Part shown: positions 35,146-46,752 of the stretch, in pieces
How positions within the stretch are numbered: the stretch's first letter is position 1
How the letters are laid out: each line of letters opens with the position of its first letter
Program-made: the position numbers and the translations under genes
Source: Acanthococcus lagerstroemiae
Lineage: Eukaryota; Arthropoda; Insecta; Hemiptera; Eriococcidae
Length of the DNA: 64,000 nucleotides
Assembly (NCBI GenBank): GCA_031841125.1
Contig: CM063114.1
Coordinates: forward strand, 37,035,574 to 37,099,573
Reading direction: 5' to 3'
The notes under the pieces: generated by a model
What the model was told of the DNA's origin: nothing
Database searches by the model: none
The model's input: the letters and a program-made list of their open reading frames with translations, nothing else

Positions 35146-35413
35146 CAGAAATGAAATTTTACTTTCAGTTGGGGAAGCGGAGAAGAAAAATTTTCCGACA
35201 AATATTTTTTGAAAACTAAAACGTCGCCGACAAAATTTTTTAAAAATTAAAATTTGCCGATTTTTTAATCGAAATATTTTTTAATTGAGAAAAAAAACAA
35301 ACAAACATTCATAAAAAATGAAAAATTCAAATGAACAGTTCCAAAATTTGCCGACTGCCAAATTATGGGGAGGGGGGGGTTCAACCGTCCACACCCCTAT
35401 AGTTTAGCCCCTG
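35146..35413 (+). mobile_element. hAT-type MITE, right end of composite
   Basis: Begins CAGAAATGAAATTTTAC, ends CTATAGTTTAGCCCCTG. Same family and orientation as 33087-33374, sharing the AAATTTTCCGACAAATATTT and GAAAAATTCAAATGAACAG blocks. Confidence 0.8.
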
Positions 35414-35421
35414 CTCCCCAA

Positions 35422-35850
35422 TAACTCCACACCATACATTCACACTGAATTTTTGCTGGATACTGCGTTCATAAGTAGCATGCAGATTTTCTTCGGTCCA
35501 CATATGACTATTACGTGTATTTAGTATGCCATCCTGCATGAACAGAGATTCATCTGGGTACAGTATCTTACTCCATAAGAGTCTGTGCTCAATCAGTCAC
35601 TAGCAGAACATTCGTCGAGGGTGGTTATCTCCGGGAAGAATAGTAGCGATCAGTGTCCTGTGATATAGATACAGAGCCTGTTGTTATTCAACATCCGCCA
35701 AACCACGTTTTGATCTATACCAGGCATGATGCTCATTTGATGGGTGCTTCATATTAAATCTTCTCAAATCAGATCATGTATCTGCTCGTCGACATTCACA
35801 GAGCGATTGGTACACCTCTCAACGATCGGGTTCTAGAGGCAACCAATCTC
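35422..35850 (-). pseudogene. DDE transposase, N-terminal and central part
   Basis: Minus strand. Readable segments in order are RCTNRSVNVDEQIHDLI, VVWRMLNNNRL (helix-turn-helix-like), LPGDNHPRRMFC, ILYPDESLFMQDG with the first catalytic Asp, NSHMWTEENLHATYE and FSVNVWCGVIGE. These follow the order of arthropod Tc1/mariner-type transposases ('DEA/S-F ... W..ENPH ... VNVWCGI-G'). At least two stops and frame changes break it. Reading resumes at 33078 beyond the composite insertion. Confidence 0.85.
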
Positions 35851-37766
35851 TAATACTCTACTATGTGGGTGACAGCGTTCCGGAAAATCTGCATAACGTC
35901 GAGCTGCTTCCCCACTATTTCCTCCGCATAAATCATCAGGGTGTCCATTCTTGTTCGGAAATGATTTTCTCTGACTTTTCCAGGTTTTCTAGGCCAATTT
36001 TTCCAGTTTTCCAGACCCTTAAAATACAAATTACACATGCAAGGGGGGGGGGGAACATAGTGAGCGGCGAATATTGTCATATCACTCCACAAACTTTTCT
36101 TTACTACCGTGTGCTTATGAAGCTGTGGCAGAGAGGGTGTAAAAATTTAATGATAGAAATGAAAACGCGCTCTATGGGGTGCAGCGTGGTGCAATGTCAA
36201 TTAACAACTTCTTAGACTTTCTTTCGTATGACTTAATGCCGACCGTGAAGGGGGGGGGATGAACGAATAAAATTCGAAAATTGGTTTATAGGTTTCTAAG
36301 ATCGCTACATTCGATTTTAGGGATAATTTTTGGATCCTGTCCCTTCTGGTGCGATCAATGAAGTAGCAAGAGTGTAGGACAAACAACGGTTGACTCGAAA
36401 TTCACCCTTTCTAAATCAAGCCACCGAATAGGGTAAAAATACAGTATTATTTATTCAAATTGTTGCTAATAGAAAATAACGTCGTAAAAATTTTTCAACT
36501 GAAAAAGCACAGTAGCTTAAATTGGGTCCAGATTAAAGACTGGAAGCGATATTCGAAATCAGCGACACAAAATCACCCTTATTTCGATACTTCCAACAAT
36601 TTTTTGCCATAGAAGCTGAATTCATAATATTATGACAGTGCTCTGGAAGCGGTCGGATAAAAATCTAAGGCGATATTCGAAATCAGCGACTCAGAGCTTG
36701 GTTGGCTATTCCGCCCGAAAAATTGAATTTAGGATTTCGTAGAGAATTTAGAACTTAAGGAAAACTAGAGTAACCGGAATTAGCCCCTCCCTCGTGGAGC
36801 CTGAATAGTTTAGGGGGAGGAAAAATAACTATTAAAGTGAATTCGGGAACCCAGATGAAGAAGCTGCCGCATATCTAACGACAAATGCTATGAAAGTAAA
36901 AAGATGGTTAGGATCTGGAAAATTATGACACCAGGGGAGGCGGAAGAGGCTTCAATTTAAGAGTATCGAGAGATACAATATAAGGTCACCCATTTGAAAA
37001 CAATGGACTCTTTCGTAACGCGATAATAATTATTATGCGGTCTTTAGATTTTTTTTCAAATTTCGTGGATTAGTTACTCTTTTCCCAAAATCTCGTAAAT
37101 CCTTTTCATTCAACCTTATCTACATTTGCGAAGGAGAGGGGAGCCGAAGAAAAACCCGATGGCACGATGTTCCCGAAAAGGTGAACTCATTGGTTTTCAA
37201 AGTTTTATTACGACTTCCTCAAAAAATTTTTTACATTGAGGAGAGGAGCTAGACTGAATATTTTCTAATTTTCGCGTCTGATCGCGGCGATTTCCAGATT
37301 CTCGCGAACAGGATGGGATGAAAACATGGAACACGAAACAGCTGATATTGGGAGAAGTAAATAGGGATTGGTTCGCGTTTCGTCATATTTTTCGTGAAAT
37401 GTATCGTGAAAAGTCACGAAATACGAAATACGTTCAGTGTATAATAGCCACCTTAATAGAAAGATGTAAACACCAAACGAATACCATGAAAACTTTCACA
37501 TTAATTTGGTTGGGTAGCAATAATTTTATAATTCTGCAGTACAATCACAATCAACCTGAATAGGGGGGAAAACTTTTCTCATTATTCATAACCATAAAAC
37601 TATAACCCCCGCTGGTTCTTCTATAAATGTTCACAGCAATTTGTTGGGCCTAGATTCTTTAATCTACATAAAAAATATTTCTCATCACTAAATTAATACC
37701 CCTCCCCCCTCCCAGAGTGTTACAATAAATAGAATAAAAACACGATTTCCAAAACAATTTTGTACA
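35851..37766. other. Interior of the Tc1/mariner-like element, no further gene
   Basis: It holds a CAGGGTGTCCATTCTTGTTC end fragment (35938), a G-run (36041-36052), and a repeated GCGATATTCGAAATCAGCGA at about 36548 and 36672. No coding domain was recognised. The transposase start may be destroyed here. Confidence 0.45.
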
Positions 37767-38630
37767 AAGTGAAATTTATTTTATCAAAATCATGTTCAAC
37801 CACTTTCCATGATCATTAATATTTTTTTCTGTTTGGTTACCACAAGTGTCATCTTGCACCTCCTTTCCATCGGTATACGCCACAGTTCGGGGGATATGGC
37901 CCAACTGTTACCAATACCGAATTTAGCGACCTTTGGAATCAATTATTGGATACCCACATTGAACTTTATAAAATACTAAAACCCTCTCCCCTCATTGCAC
38001 GGACCTCAATTTCAAATATGGGGTAAGGTAAATAGATGGAAGGAGGGAGGTGAATAAGCCACATAAATGATATCACTCCGTGGAGCGCTAAGGTAGCTGA
38101 AGAAGATGATTATTATCTGCATAAGGTCAGTGCATCTGTGTTAAAAAGTAATAATTCTTAACGGGAATATCTCAAACTACATTTTGAGCAATTCTAATCC
38201 AGATACATGAAAATTGCTAATGACCTTTTTTATGGGAAATTTAATGTACAATCTATGGCAAATAATAGAAAAACAGTAGCTTAAGAAGGTAAGTTTCAAG
38301 GGAAATTGAGAAAATGTAAAAATTTTCTAATATAATTTGTTCTAAAATTGATTTTATGAACACCCTGTTGAACCGATTCCGACGATTTTTTTTTTCTGTG
38401 ATTACCACAACTGCCCTCTACTATTATCTACTGGTACCATTTTACTGTCTACCTGCAGTCGTGAGAAGAAAAAAATTTTCAAAGATAGAAAACTTCTCAG
38501 CATTTGACTACAACTCGGCCCCTTCTAAAGTACGAGTATGCAAACATACCTACATATTGTCGGGATAGGTTGCCTACATACCAGATGAAAGGGAGTCATT
38601 GCAAAAGAGACACCCTGTATATCCAGTAGG

Positions 38631-38720
38631 ATCGGTTCCAATAAAATCATAAAAATTCGTTTCAAGTTCAAGACCGATCAGATTGGAAGAATCCGTCCCA
38701 CAAGTCAGGGGCGTGCTCCA
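38631..38720 (+). repeat. Flanking unit A, right copy
   Basis: Direct copy of 29299-29389, starting ATCGGTTCCAATAAAATCAT and ending GGGGCGTGCTCCACTAC, 11 bp outside the element's right end. Confidence 0.7.
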
Positions 38721-38964
38721 CTACATATATGCGGCGGCCACTTCCGAGCAGTTCGGGGTCCCTCAAATATTTTATTTTATTAACACCTTTGGACTCGAGT
38801 CCGCGGTGCAGGAGAGTCGCTGCGCTGCCGAGTCCATTCAGTTCTGGGCATGGGTTTCTACCATCCTTTTTCATTTGTTTCCTGTCACGGGTAGCTCTGT
38901 GCCATTAAATGAGGGCGCCTCTCTCCCTCCCCCTTTTGAAATCCAATAGGGCCCATTCGTATAG

Positions 38965-39412
38965 AATTTTGTTCGGTAATTTCCGAAGAATTGAGACTAT
39001 TTTCCACCCATACGATGGGATCGGAGATTTTTCCCGAAAACTTTTGATGAAATTCTTTGGAAATCGTGGGAAATTTTTTCTGAAGCGGATTATTTTCAAA
39101 GATTTATCGAAGATTTCCAGTGAAATTTTAGAATCATCGGAGATTTTTTCTGAAGATTTTCGATACAATTCTTCAAAGACCATCGAAGTTTTTTCCAAAT
39201 AATTCCGATGAAATTTTCTAAAATTTATCGGAACATTTTCCTGAAAATTGTTCTTGAAGATTTTTGATTAAATTCCTTGGAAATCAGCGGAGATTTTCCC
39301 CGAAGATTGTTCTCAAAGATTTCTGATAAAATTCCATGGAAATCATCGGAAATTTTTGCCGAAGATTTTCAATGAAATTCTTCGAAAATCATCTGAAGTT
39401 TTCCCCCAAGAA
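38965..39412 (+). repeat. Degenerate minisatellite, about 45-70 bp units
   Basis: Repeated GAAATCATCGGAGATTTT-like and GAAGATTTTCGATGAAATTC-like blocks recur about seven times. Frames 38905-39198 (minus) and 38909-39202 (plus) are both open, an artefact of this simple composition. Confidence 0.75.
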
Positions 39413-39950
39413 TATTTCATCGTTTTGCACGCTTGGTGCGTTTTCTCACGGTCAACCTGTATAATATAACAGGTATAGTATACGCTAGTGCATCCTGAGC
39501 ACGATCCATAGGGCAAATTACATTAGTGCGAGTTCTCATGCACCACCCTGTATACTGAAAATATTATTTATTTTTTAGTCCCCCTAACCCTGAGGCCTGC
39601 GTGCGAGTGATTCTGTTCTGATAAAGTAATTTTCCAACCAAGTCCCATAAAAAATTTTCCCCGGGCCCCAATTCTCTCTTTACGGCCCTGAAAAACGTAG
39701 GTCAACTATTTTGGCACACCCTGTATTTTCAAAACCAAGTTCTTCTTTTTACTCTCAAGACTCACTCTGATTTTTCTCCCTCGATCGGCCAGGTAGGACA
39801 TAAGTTTAGTTACAGTTTATGGTTTAGTACTTGCTTAGAGATCTGTTTTTACCATCGACTGATCACTGCAGGGGCTTTCTCTACACCCTCTCGTTTTTTG
39901 TTATTTTGTATTCCGTCGCTCCAGTCCGGTCTAAAAACGTCTCTCGTGCA

Positions 39951-40000
39951 ATGTCCGAAGAGCCCGCAGCTACAAAATGGTCAGGAAGCAAAACTCTGAA
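39951..40000 (+). CDS. Possible first coding exon of an unknown gene
   Basis: An ATG at 39951 in GTGCAATGTCC context opens a short frame, MSEEPAATKWSGSKTL, that meets a perfect donor GTAAGT at 40001. The sequence just upstream is not repetitive. I do not recognise the peptide. A downstream stretch (43155-43239) can be joined in frame. This is suggestive of a plus-strand gene nested in the SLC26 intron, but short ATG-to-GTAAGT stretches also occur by chance. Confidence 0.3.
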
Positions 40001-42840
40001 GTAAGTTTAAATATTCAGCGACATAGCTAGTTTTATAAAGGGGGATTTAGACGATAATCCCCCTTCCCCGTTCCCTCACGACAATCCAAAATATAATTTT
40101 TTCATAAAAAAATTAAAAAAATTTGTTCGCTACTCTCGCAAATTAATAGAAACGAAGGAAGTGTAGCCTTACGCAATGGACGCAACGTTAATTTTTTTTT
40201 AATTGATTCGAAATTTACGTAAAACGAATGCAAAAGCTGGAATTCAGCTAGCAAGCTGAAATTTTGACATGTTCGCGATAATGCAACGAACGTCGAGTTC
40301 ATAGATGGGCAGAACTGGATTTGGAGGAGGGGGGGGCAAGATGTGTGCTGTGGAGGGAGATGGAGTTGCCCGACATGTCAGTCATCTATAACTGACTTAT
40401 TCGCATATTCGAACAAAGCTTATCAGTGGACGAAAATATGATTTATTATACACCCTACATCAGTATGAACATGTAAACTTTGAACATCATTTTGAAATTG
40501 AAAATAATCATTTCCGAACAAAATTCTGTTTTATCGGGTTAGTGTAGTCTAGTACAAAGGAACAAATTTATTTTAACATGAAACTAAAAGCAGTAGATTA
40601 GTAAATCAATTGACACTTTACGCTGAACAGCATCATCTTTTCGTCCAGCGATTACAGCGCTTCTAGTGGATTTCGAATACATGCGAATTAAGCTGAACTT
40701 CTTTAATGAACTTTTACGAGCCTAATGTGATTCGAATTTGTAAGTGAACCCCATCGGTCAGTTAGATCTTAAGTCAGGAGTACTCAAAGAGCGTAAAATC
40801 GATTTTCTACTTAAAATCCGTATCAAACTTTTGACAACAAAGAATAATGTAATTTTTTGGCAATAACAAATTTTTTGAGGATCAACAGTAGATTCGTCAG
40901 TTTCTGGTACCAAGCCTGTTCAACACTCTATAAGAAAAGGTTTTCTTAATATGTCTAAAACTTGATTACCAGGGTATGAGCAACTGCGTCTGCTTCCACA
41001 AACCACACCCTTGCTTCTGTCTACTATTCGTTCCGTAATTTAAGTTTTCCTACCAAAAAAGGTCTTCCGACCAGAAATTCCTCGTCTTCTTCTATAACAA
41101 TTTGAATAATCCCACAACACTATCCTTATTGAACCACTGCGCACAACTAGCAAGTCGATATTAAGAACTGTGAAAACCAGGGCTCAAATTATCTACATTT
41201 CGACAGGCCTGTTAAGTAGGTACTTAAAATTTGTATTAAAAAATTGTGACTTACGTCATACGAAGAAGAAATGCATAAAACATGAAGTCATCAGAATTTT
41301 GAATCTGTAAGTACTTTCTCAAGATTTTTATCAGGCTATACAGATTTATATCGATAATGATGAATAAAAATAATTAATATAAAATGAAATAACCTCATTG
41401 CGAAATACGTCGATGATGTAATTGAACTTCCAATATTGAAATCTGAGCCCAACTTCCATCCTACAGCCGCAAATTGTCGTTAACGAGAAATGATGAATAG
41501 AACGATCTTAATATACGAAAGGTTACCCGCATTCTTCACTATTTCGGTTTAGTTGTCTAAATGGAATTTATTGTCTCTATTTCCGCGATGTGGTACAGAC
41601 TGCGTCCGCTTAAGTAATTGTATCGGTATGCGATTTTCTTTTCAAGAAATGGCCCCCTGTAGTATCGCTGAATTTTCAACCTTGTTTCCCCAGTTTTCGC
41701 GGTTAGCTGCTGAATGAAACATTGACCGTCTCGTTAATTAATTCACTTTAACGGAAGCACGTTTAATTAGGTTCTGGATCTTCGGTCTACAGAAAATTGA
41801 ACCGGAGCAAGATGCCATTATTAGAGATTACAGTTGCTAGTACCGGGCAGAAATGTGGACGCAATTTTCGTTCGATTACATCACCTGTATGCCTGATTCA
41901 TTCTCATGCACATTTAGGTAACTCTTAATAATTATAAAATCTTATTCTTGCTGGTTTAAAGAATATAAAAGGTTGACCTGGTTTGCTAATTTCTAATTTT
42001 GGAAAAGAACGGACACGCCATCGGAGTCTATCACACAGATACCTACTTATCTCGAATATGAAATTGACTATTGTGAAAATGGCCTTTCTGAACATTTAGA
42101 ATTATCAAATTTTAGAAATTATTCGAAAATTCGAACCACTAGAACTGTCAAGTTTGATTTTAAAGATTATTTTGAAACATTGACAAGTATGCACAAGTCA
42201 GCTTATGTACCTACATTTTCAGGGGACAGACAAATCACGAATACATTTTGATACAGGAATTAATGTCTGATGTGTTGTACTCAAAAATACGAAAATGTCG
42301 ATTGTCGATCCAAAAACGAGTAAGATTTACTCAGCCGTGACGGCAATTTCCTCGTCCGGACCACCTCATCGACTGACGCAGTAAATAAAAACGCTGACAG
42401 CATCGTGAAATCAAGGAGACTCGTTTACGCTAAATTGTATAAGTTTGTAAAAATATGTGTCAGAACGCTCGTCTGCTTTCATTTTTGTTATATAGGTATG
42501 CATGTAAATTACTTATGGCCGTAGGGCACCGAATGCGAACGCGTCATTCCAGAAAAATATCAACAGTACGAACATGCATTTCGTATATAATTATCTGCGC
42601 GACAAGCTGTTATAGATGATTACGCTCTTTATTTTGCTAAAGAATGGATACAATCTGTCAGAGTAGGAAAAATTCTTGTTACATCTCAAAAGTCAGTCCT
42701 TTTGAAAATTATGACTCAGGTTTCTTGAATAACTAATTTGGAAGTTCCTCCTTTCAGCAATCCTTTTACGTATCCCTTAGGTCAATATACATACATACAT
42801 ACACATCCATACAGGCATACATGATACAGAAGTAATCAGA
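40001..42840. other. Mostly unique AT-rich sequence
   Basis: Few repeats for this window. A CATA microsatellite sits at about 42788-42830. A 29-codon frame at 42294 (MSIVDPKTSKIYSAVT onwards) has CpG-rich codons, but no support beyond that. Confidence 0.35.
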
Positions 42841-42846
42841 CTACAT

Positions 42847-43091
42847 GCCAATGGGCAAAAACCCGCCAGTTACCCGCGGAAAAGTTACCATTTTGTAAAC
42901 CTTCGATTACCCGGGTAACTGAAGGGTTTCCGGCGGTAACTGACGGGTAACTACAGGGCTACATGGGTAACTAGAGGGTTATCAGTTACCCATGTAGTTA
43001 CCCGTCAGTTACCCGGGTAATCGAAGGGTTACAAAAGGGTAACTTTTCCGCGGGTAGCTGGCGGGTTTCTGGGAATCGTGATGGGGTAATT
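42847..43091. mobile_element. TTACCC-module element, large palindrome (copy C)
   Basis: Left arm ACCCGCCAGTTACCCGCGGA, right arm mirrored as TCCGCGGGTAGCTGGCGGGT, with CTTCGATTACCCGGGTAACTG and CAGTTACCCGGGTAATCGA inside. About 100 bp arms meet around 42965. Every arm is made of GTTACCC/GGGTAAC modules. It looks like two A/B-type copies joined head to head. Confidence 0.8.
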
Positions 43092-43154
43092 CGAATCGGC
43101 TTTTATACGTACACAACACATACAATGCATCAGAGAAATGACTTTGTTTTATAG

Positions 43155-43239
43155 CTTTCTTCAAGTACGCGCGTATCAAATTTATGCCAATTTTAAAGCA
43201 CCTGCGTCAATTGGTATACTCGTCGACGGCAAACGAAGT
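43155..43239 (+). CDS. Possible second exon of the 39951 gene
   Basis: Bounded by TTTTATAG (43147-43154) and donor GTAAGT (43240). Joined to 39951-40000, the phase is maintained and the frame reads FLQVRAYQIYANFKAPASIG then ILVDGKRS without a stop. No family recognised. The pairing rests only on splice signals and phase. Confidence 0.2.
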
Positions 43240-44439
43240 GTAAGTAAATATAAGATAAACCAACTGCACATAAACCTAATATACGAGACCAGACCGGCGA
43301 TGACTTCACTTCTCAAACCATAAGTACATAAATATGTCAAAACGTGTTACATTTCTGAGAGTAGCACGTGATCAATGTGCGCGAAAGAGAACTCGTTCAC
43401 TCGTCGACAATAAACGGACAATGAAAATCGTTTAATGGATTTATGAAATTTCACACAAATAAATGAGGATTGTAGTTATGCCGTGTTAGCAAATGCTCGC
43501 GCTATTTTAGATAACGACTTACTTAATTTGATACAGGTAAGCCAAGCTGGGGAATTCCTGAGACAGAAGGAGTACAGTTATCGAGGAATATGCGGAATAC
43601 AATTAGGAAACACTAGCTCGTTTCAAAAGAATCACTTAACAAGGCATTACTTTCATAGAACAAGACATGTGTTTCATTACACCATCAGCTGGGGGTTTTA
43701 ATAATAAAGCATGGGGGATATGTGAGTTCTCGTTTTTAAGCTGAAACTATAGGCAGGTTTCTTTGCGCAAAATATGAGTAGGTGTACAGAAACACAGCTG
43801 ACACAGGCACTTGTTGAAGGCATTTCACACCCTATTGGCCAAATGCTTTTAAGGCACAGTTTAGCAACACTGTGTAGGTTCAGTTGATTATTTGAACAGC
43901 ACACACACTTTCCTAAGTAACGGGGTTTACTTGAAATACCCCGCCAGTAATAAGTAGGTAGTGTTCAAGAATGCAGGAAATTTTATTAACCAGTGTATTT
44001 CCCAACAGAATTCAGACAGTTAATTCCAGTATAGAGACACGGTGGCAAGAAACCTTCTAGCAATAACTAATCTACCTACATGACAGATGATCATGGATAC
44101 ACAATAGCCATATCATTCTAATACTTTCTTTCTCACCAACTCATATCCTCCAAATACATTCTTCATCACTCACACAGGTTTTGTTAAACATTATATGGGC
44201 TTTGTTTAATCAGCACTGTCCGATCTGTGTAATGAGCATGCGCAAGTTTTAACTTCTGATAATACACACTACATGGACAGATAGACTATATACCTGTATT
44301 TCTATACTGTTTTCAATCGAATGTGCTTTGTTTTAGTGCGTACAGCTTTTAACTTTTGACAATACACTACATGGAAACCTACACCTATAGTACCAGTATA
44401 CCTATAGCTTCTACCTCAATGGGCTTTGTTTACCAACCC
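43240..44439. other. No supported gene
   Basis: CpG appears around 43355-43410, followed by AT-rich sequence. From about 44160 onward, words of the 150 bp repeat field (GGCTTTGTTTAATC, GATAATACACACTACATG) begin. Confidence 0.35.
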
Positions 44440-44556
44440 CATGCGCAAAATCCGGGTAACTAAAGGGGAACGGGTAACTGACGGGTTTCTGGGTCATTTG
44501 CGGGTAACCAAGGGTTGCGAATGGGTAACTTTTCCGCGGGTAACTGATGGCGCATC
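44440..44556. mobile_element. TTACCC-module MITE, copy D
   Basis: Ends CATGCGCAAAATCC and GATGGCGCATCG, with the inverted GGGTAACTTTTCCGCGGGTA block. Shorter and more diverged than copies A and B. Confidence 0.7.
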
Positions 44557-46173
44557 GGGAAGTGCGTTTAACAAACACACGTGCTTTGTTTCAGAAACGC
44601 ACGCAGGTTTGACTTTTCATAATACACACTACATGATACTTGTGAGACGAAATTCAGCTTATCCTTCGATTTTTCGAAACTTCATTCTCTCACACTATCA
44701 GACTGGCGTCTTAATACCACCTCTTTAATGATTTTCACCGAAACAATGACTCATTTGGATCATATTAATTCTAAGTTTAGACCGAATATCTTAGCGACAG
44801 CTAGTCGCCAGTTGACCATCTATATTTCCGACATAGTGTATAGCCAGCTCGTACACGATAATCATACACGCGCCTTTTTCTTCAACATTCTCAGAATTCA
44901 CGGACCGCACATCCACCGTCGATGACAATGTACTCATGTATACTGCCAGCTCCCACTGAAAATGTACATCCAAATCATCTTATTCTTCGCGCTACTAAAT
45001 TATTGGCCGCTCACCTATTCCCGAATAATATGTTGTATGGGCAGGGCTAACTCAAAATTTTGACTTTTTATAACATTGTCTCGCCGACCAAAAGAGTCGT
45101 CTTCCACTCTCTTGATCGTTAACTGGAAGCATCTTCATAACACTCTGATTCGGATGTGAGTCTCAGAAAATTCTACAGATTTTAAAACTGTGAAACTCAT
45201 TTCTGTCGTGTCATATACTAAAAGCCTAATGGTATTATCATCAAAGACTTGGTTATTTTGGAAGTCATTTTCGTGTGCCTAATTTATCTGTATCAACATC
45301 AACACAATAATAAACCATCTCCTTTCGGTCATATGTCTGGATCATGTTATTTCTAGAAAGCTGTGAAAGTAACTTGAGGGCCGATGTATCAACCCCTTTT
45401 AGATCCACCATAAGAGGAAACCCTTCAAACGTCGATCATCTTTACTACATCAGCACCATGTAATTATCAACAACATAAGCGTAATCTTTGTCACAACTAT
45501 AACTATGTGAATATCTAATGGGGTACTCTGTTATTGTTTAATAGGTGTGGTATTGTTTAACAACAAGTGAGTGTATAACAAACACACATGCTTTGTTTAA
45601 CCAGCGCACACAGGTTTCACTTTAGATACTTAATACATTACATATGATACTGCTCCTCATGGATATCTAACAGAGAAGCATTATTGTTTAACAGGTGCGG
45701 TATTGTTTAACAACAAGTGCGTATAACAAACACACATGCTTCGTTTAACAAGCACACACAGGTTTCACTTTTGATAATACCTACGTTACATGATACTGCT
45801 CTATGGATATTTAACAGAGTACTTTTATTGTTTAACAGGTGCGGTAGTGCGTACAACAAACACACATGTTTTGTTTAATGAGCGCATACAGGTATCATTT
45901 TTGTTTATATGCTACATGATACTGCTCTATGGATATCTAATGGAGTACTGTATTATTGTTCAAGAGATGCGGCGGTATTGTTTAACAAGCGTGGGCAACA
46001 AACACAGACGCTGTGTTTAAGAAAGGAGCATTACTGGTTTCAACTTGTGATAAAACTGATGTGTTTATTCGTAGGTATAGTATGAACAGCTCAAATGTTA
46101 TCTGTAGGTACAGTACCAATGGCTAAAACATTATTCATCGAAGGTGCAATACAAGTGTGATGAATATTGAAAT

Positions 46174-46752
46174 GCATGATGATAGCGGAGTGAGTATACT
46201 GTGTATGCGCATGTTACATTTCCGTTCTTTTTAATTGAAGTTGTTTCATGTTCTCTAATTCTATACTGGAGAAGAGAGAAAAGGAAGGGCTTTGGAAGTT
46301 ATGCACAATTTGCCAAAGAATTGCATTCTTTTTGTAAGACTTCATACCAACCAATCGTCGTTATGAACAATCAGTGTCAAGTGACCATATCAGAAACTAC
46401 CACTAAGCGCGTAAACCTAGGGTATAACTACCAAGCATGTGCAGCGAAAATTGTTAGAAATTCACAGCAGGTGCGTTTGTTGGTACTTTCTGATGCTCAC
46501 CAATACCCACGCTGACGCTGTAGAGTCACTTGGCGCTGATTGTTCGTAACAACAATCAAAGGTTGGTAAGAAGTCCCACAGAAATCATGAAATTCTTTGG
46601 CGAATTGTTCATATGTAACTCGCAAATTCCTTCCCAATTACATAGAAACTATTTTCCACTTTTTTCTCCAAAATAAAGTTAAAACATGAAACAACTCCAG
46701 TTATGAACTGACGTACATATAAGACACATGTACTTACTCCGCTATCATTGCA
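46174..46752. mobile_element. Foldback element, about 575 bp palindrome
   Basis: Ends TGATAGCGGAGTGAGTA and TACTTACTCCGCTATCA. Pairing continues through GTTGTTTCATG, GCCAAAGAATT, AAGACTTCATACCAACC and GAACAATCAG with mirrors on the right. The arms are diverged, so it is old. A 104-codon frame (46201-46515) runs along the left arm and part of the loop and has no known domain. Confidence 0.75.

Larger units (their letters stand above)
33087..35413. mobile_element. Composite hAT-flanked segment inserted in the transposase, 8 bp TSD
   Basis: Outer ends CAGAGACGAAATT and, mirrored, CAGGGGCTAAACT. Flanks CTTCCCAA (33079-33086) and CTCCCCAA (35414-35421) match at seven of eight bases. Removing the segment and one flank joins the two transposase parts in the same frame. 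The two ends are full MITE copies of one family in direct orientation (33087-33374 and 35146-35413). The 1.77 kb between holds a SINE, a TTAAGGTGGTCGT repeat and AT-rich sequence. Confidence 0.85.
29392..38619 (-). mobile_element. Tc1/mariner-superfamily element with about 850 bp terminal inverted repeats, decayed
   Basis: The ends read CACAGGGTGTCTCTTTTGCA and, mirrored, TACAGGGTGTCTCTTTTGCA, each next to a TA. The left arm (29392-31820 without its hAT insertion, about 865 bp) and right arm (37767-38619, 853 bp) align end to end with scattered substitutions and small indels. A broken DDE transposase is on the minus strand between them. TA flanks and DDE motifs fit the Tc1/mariner superfamily. 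The long arms are unusual. Confidence 0.85.

Noticed and set aside
38905..39202. 97-codon frames on both strands as coding
   Set aside because: They lie on a degenerate minisatellite of GAAGATTTTC / GAAATCATCGG units, whose composition avoids stops on both strands.
42294..42383. 29-codon frame beginning MSIVDPKTSK
   Set aside because: CpG-rich codons and a following AATAAA are suggestive, but it has no known domain, and its splice and promoter context is not convincing.
8022..43091. Interstitial telomere repeat (TTACCC)
   Set aside because: Insect telomeres are typically TTAGG. The modules occur in both directions inside elements with defined ends.
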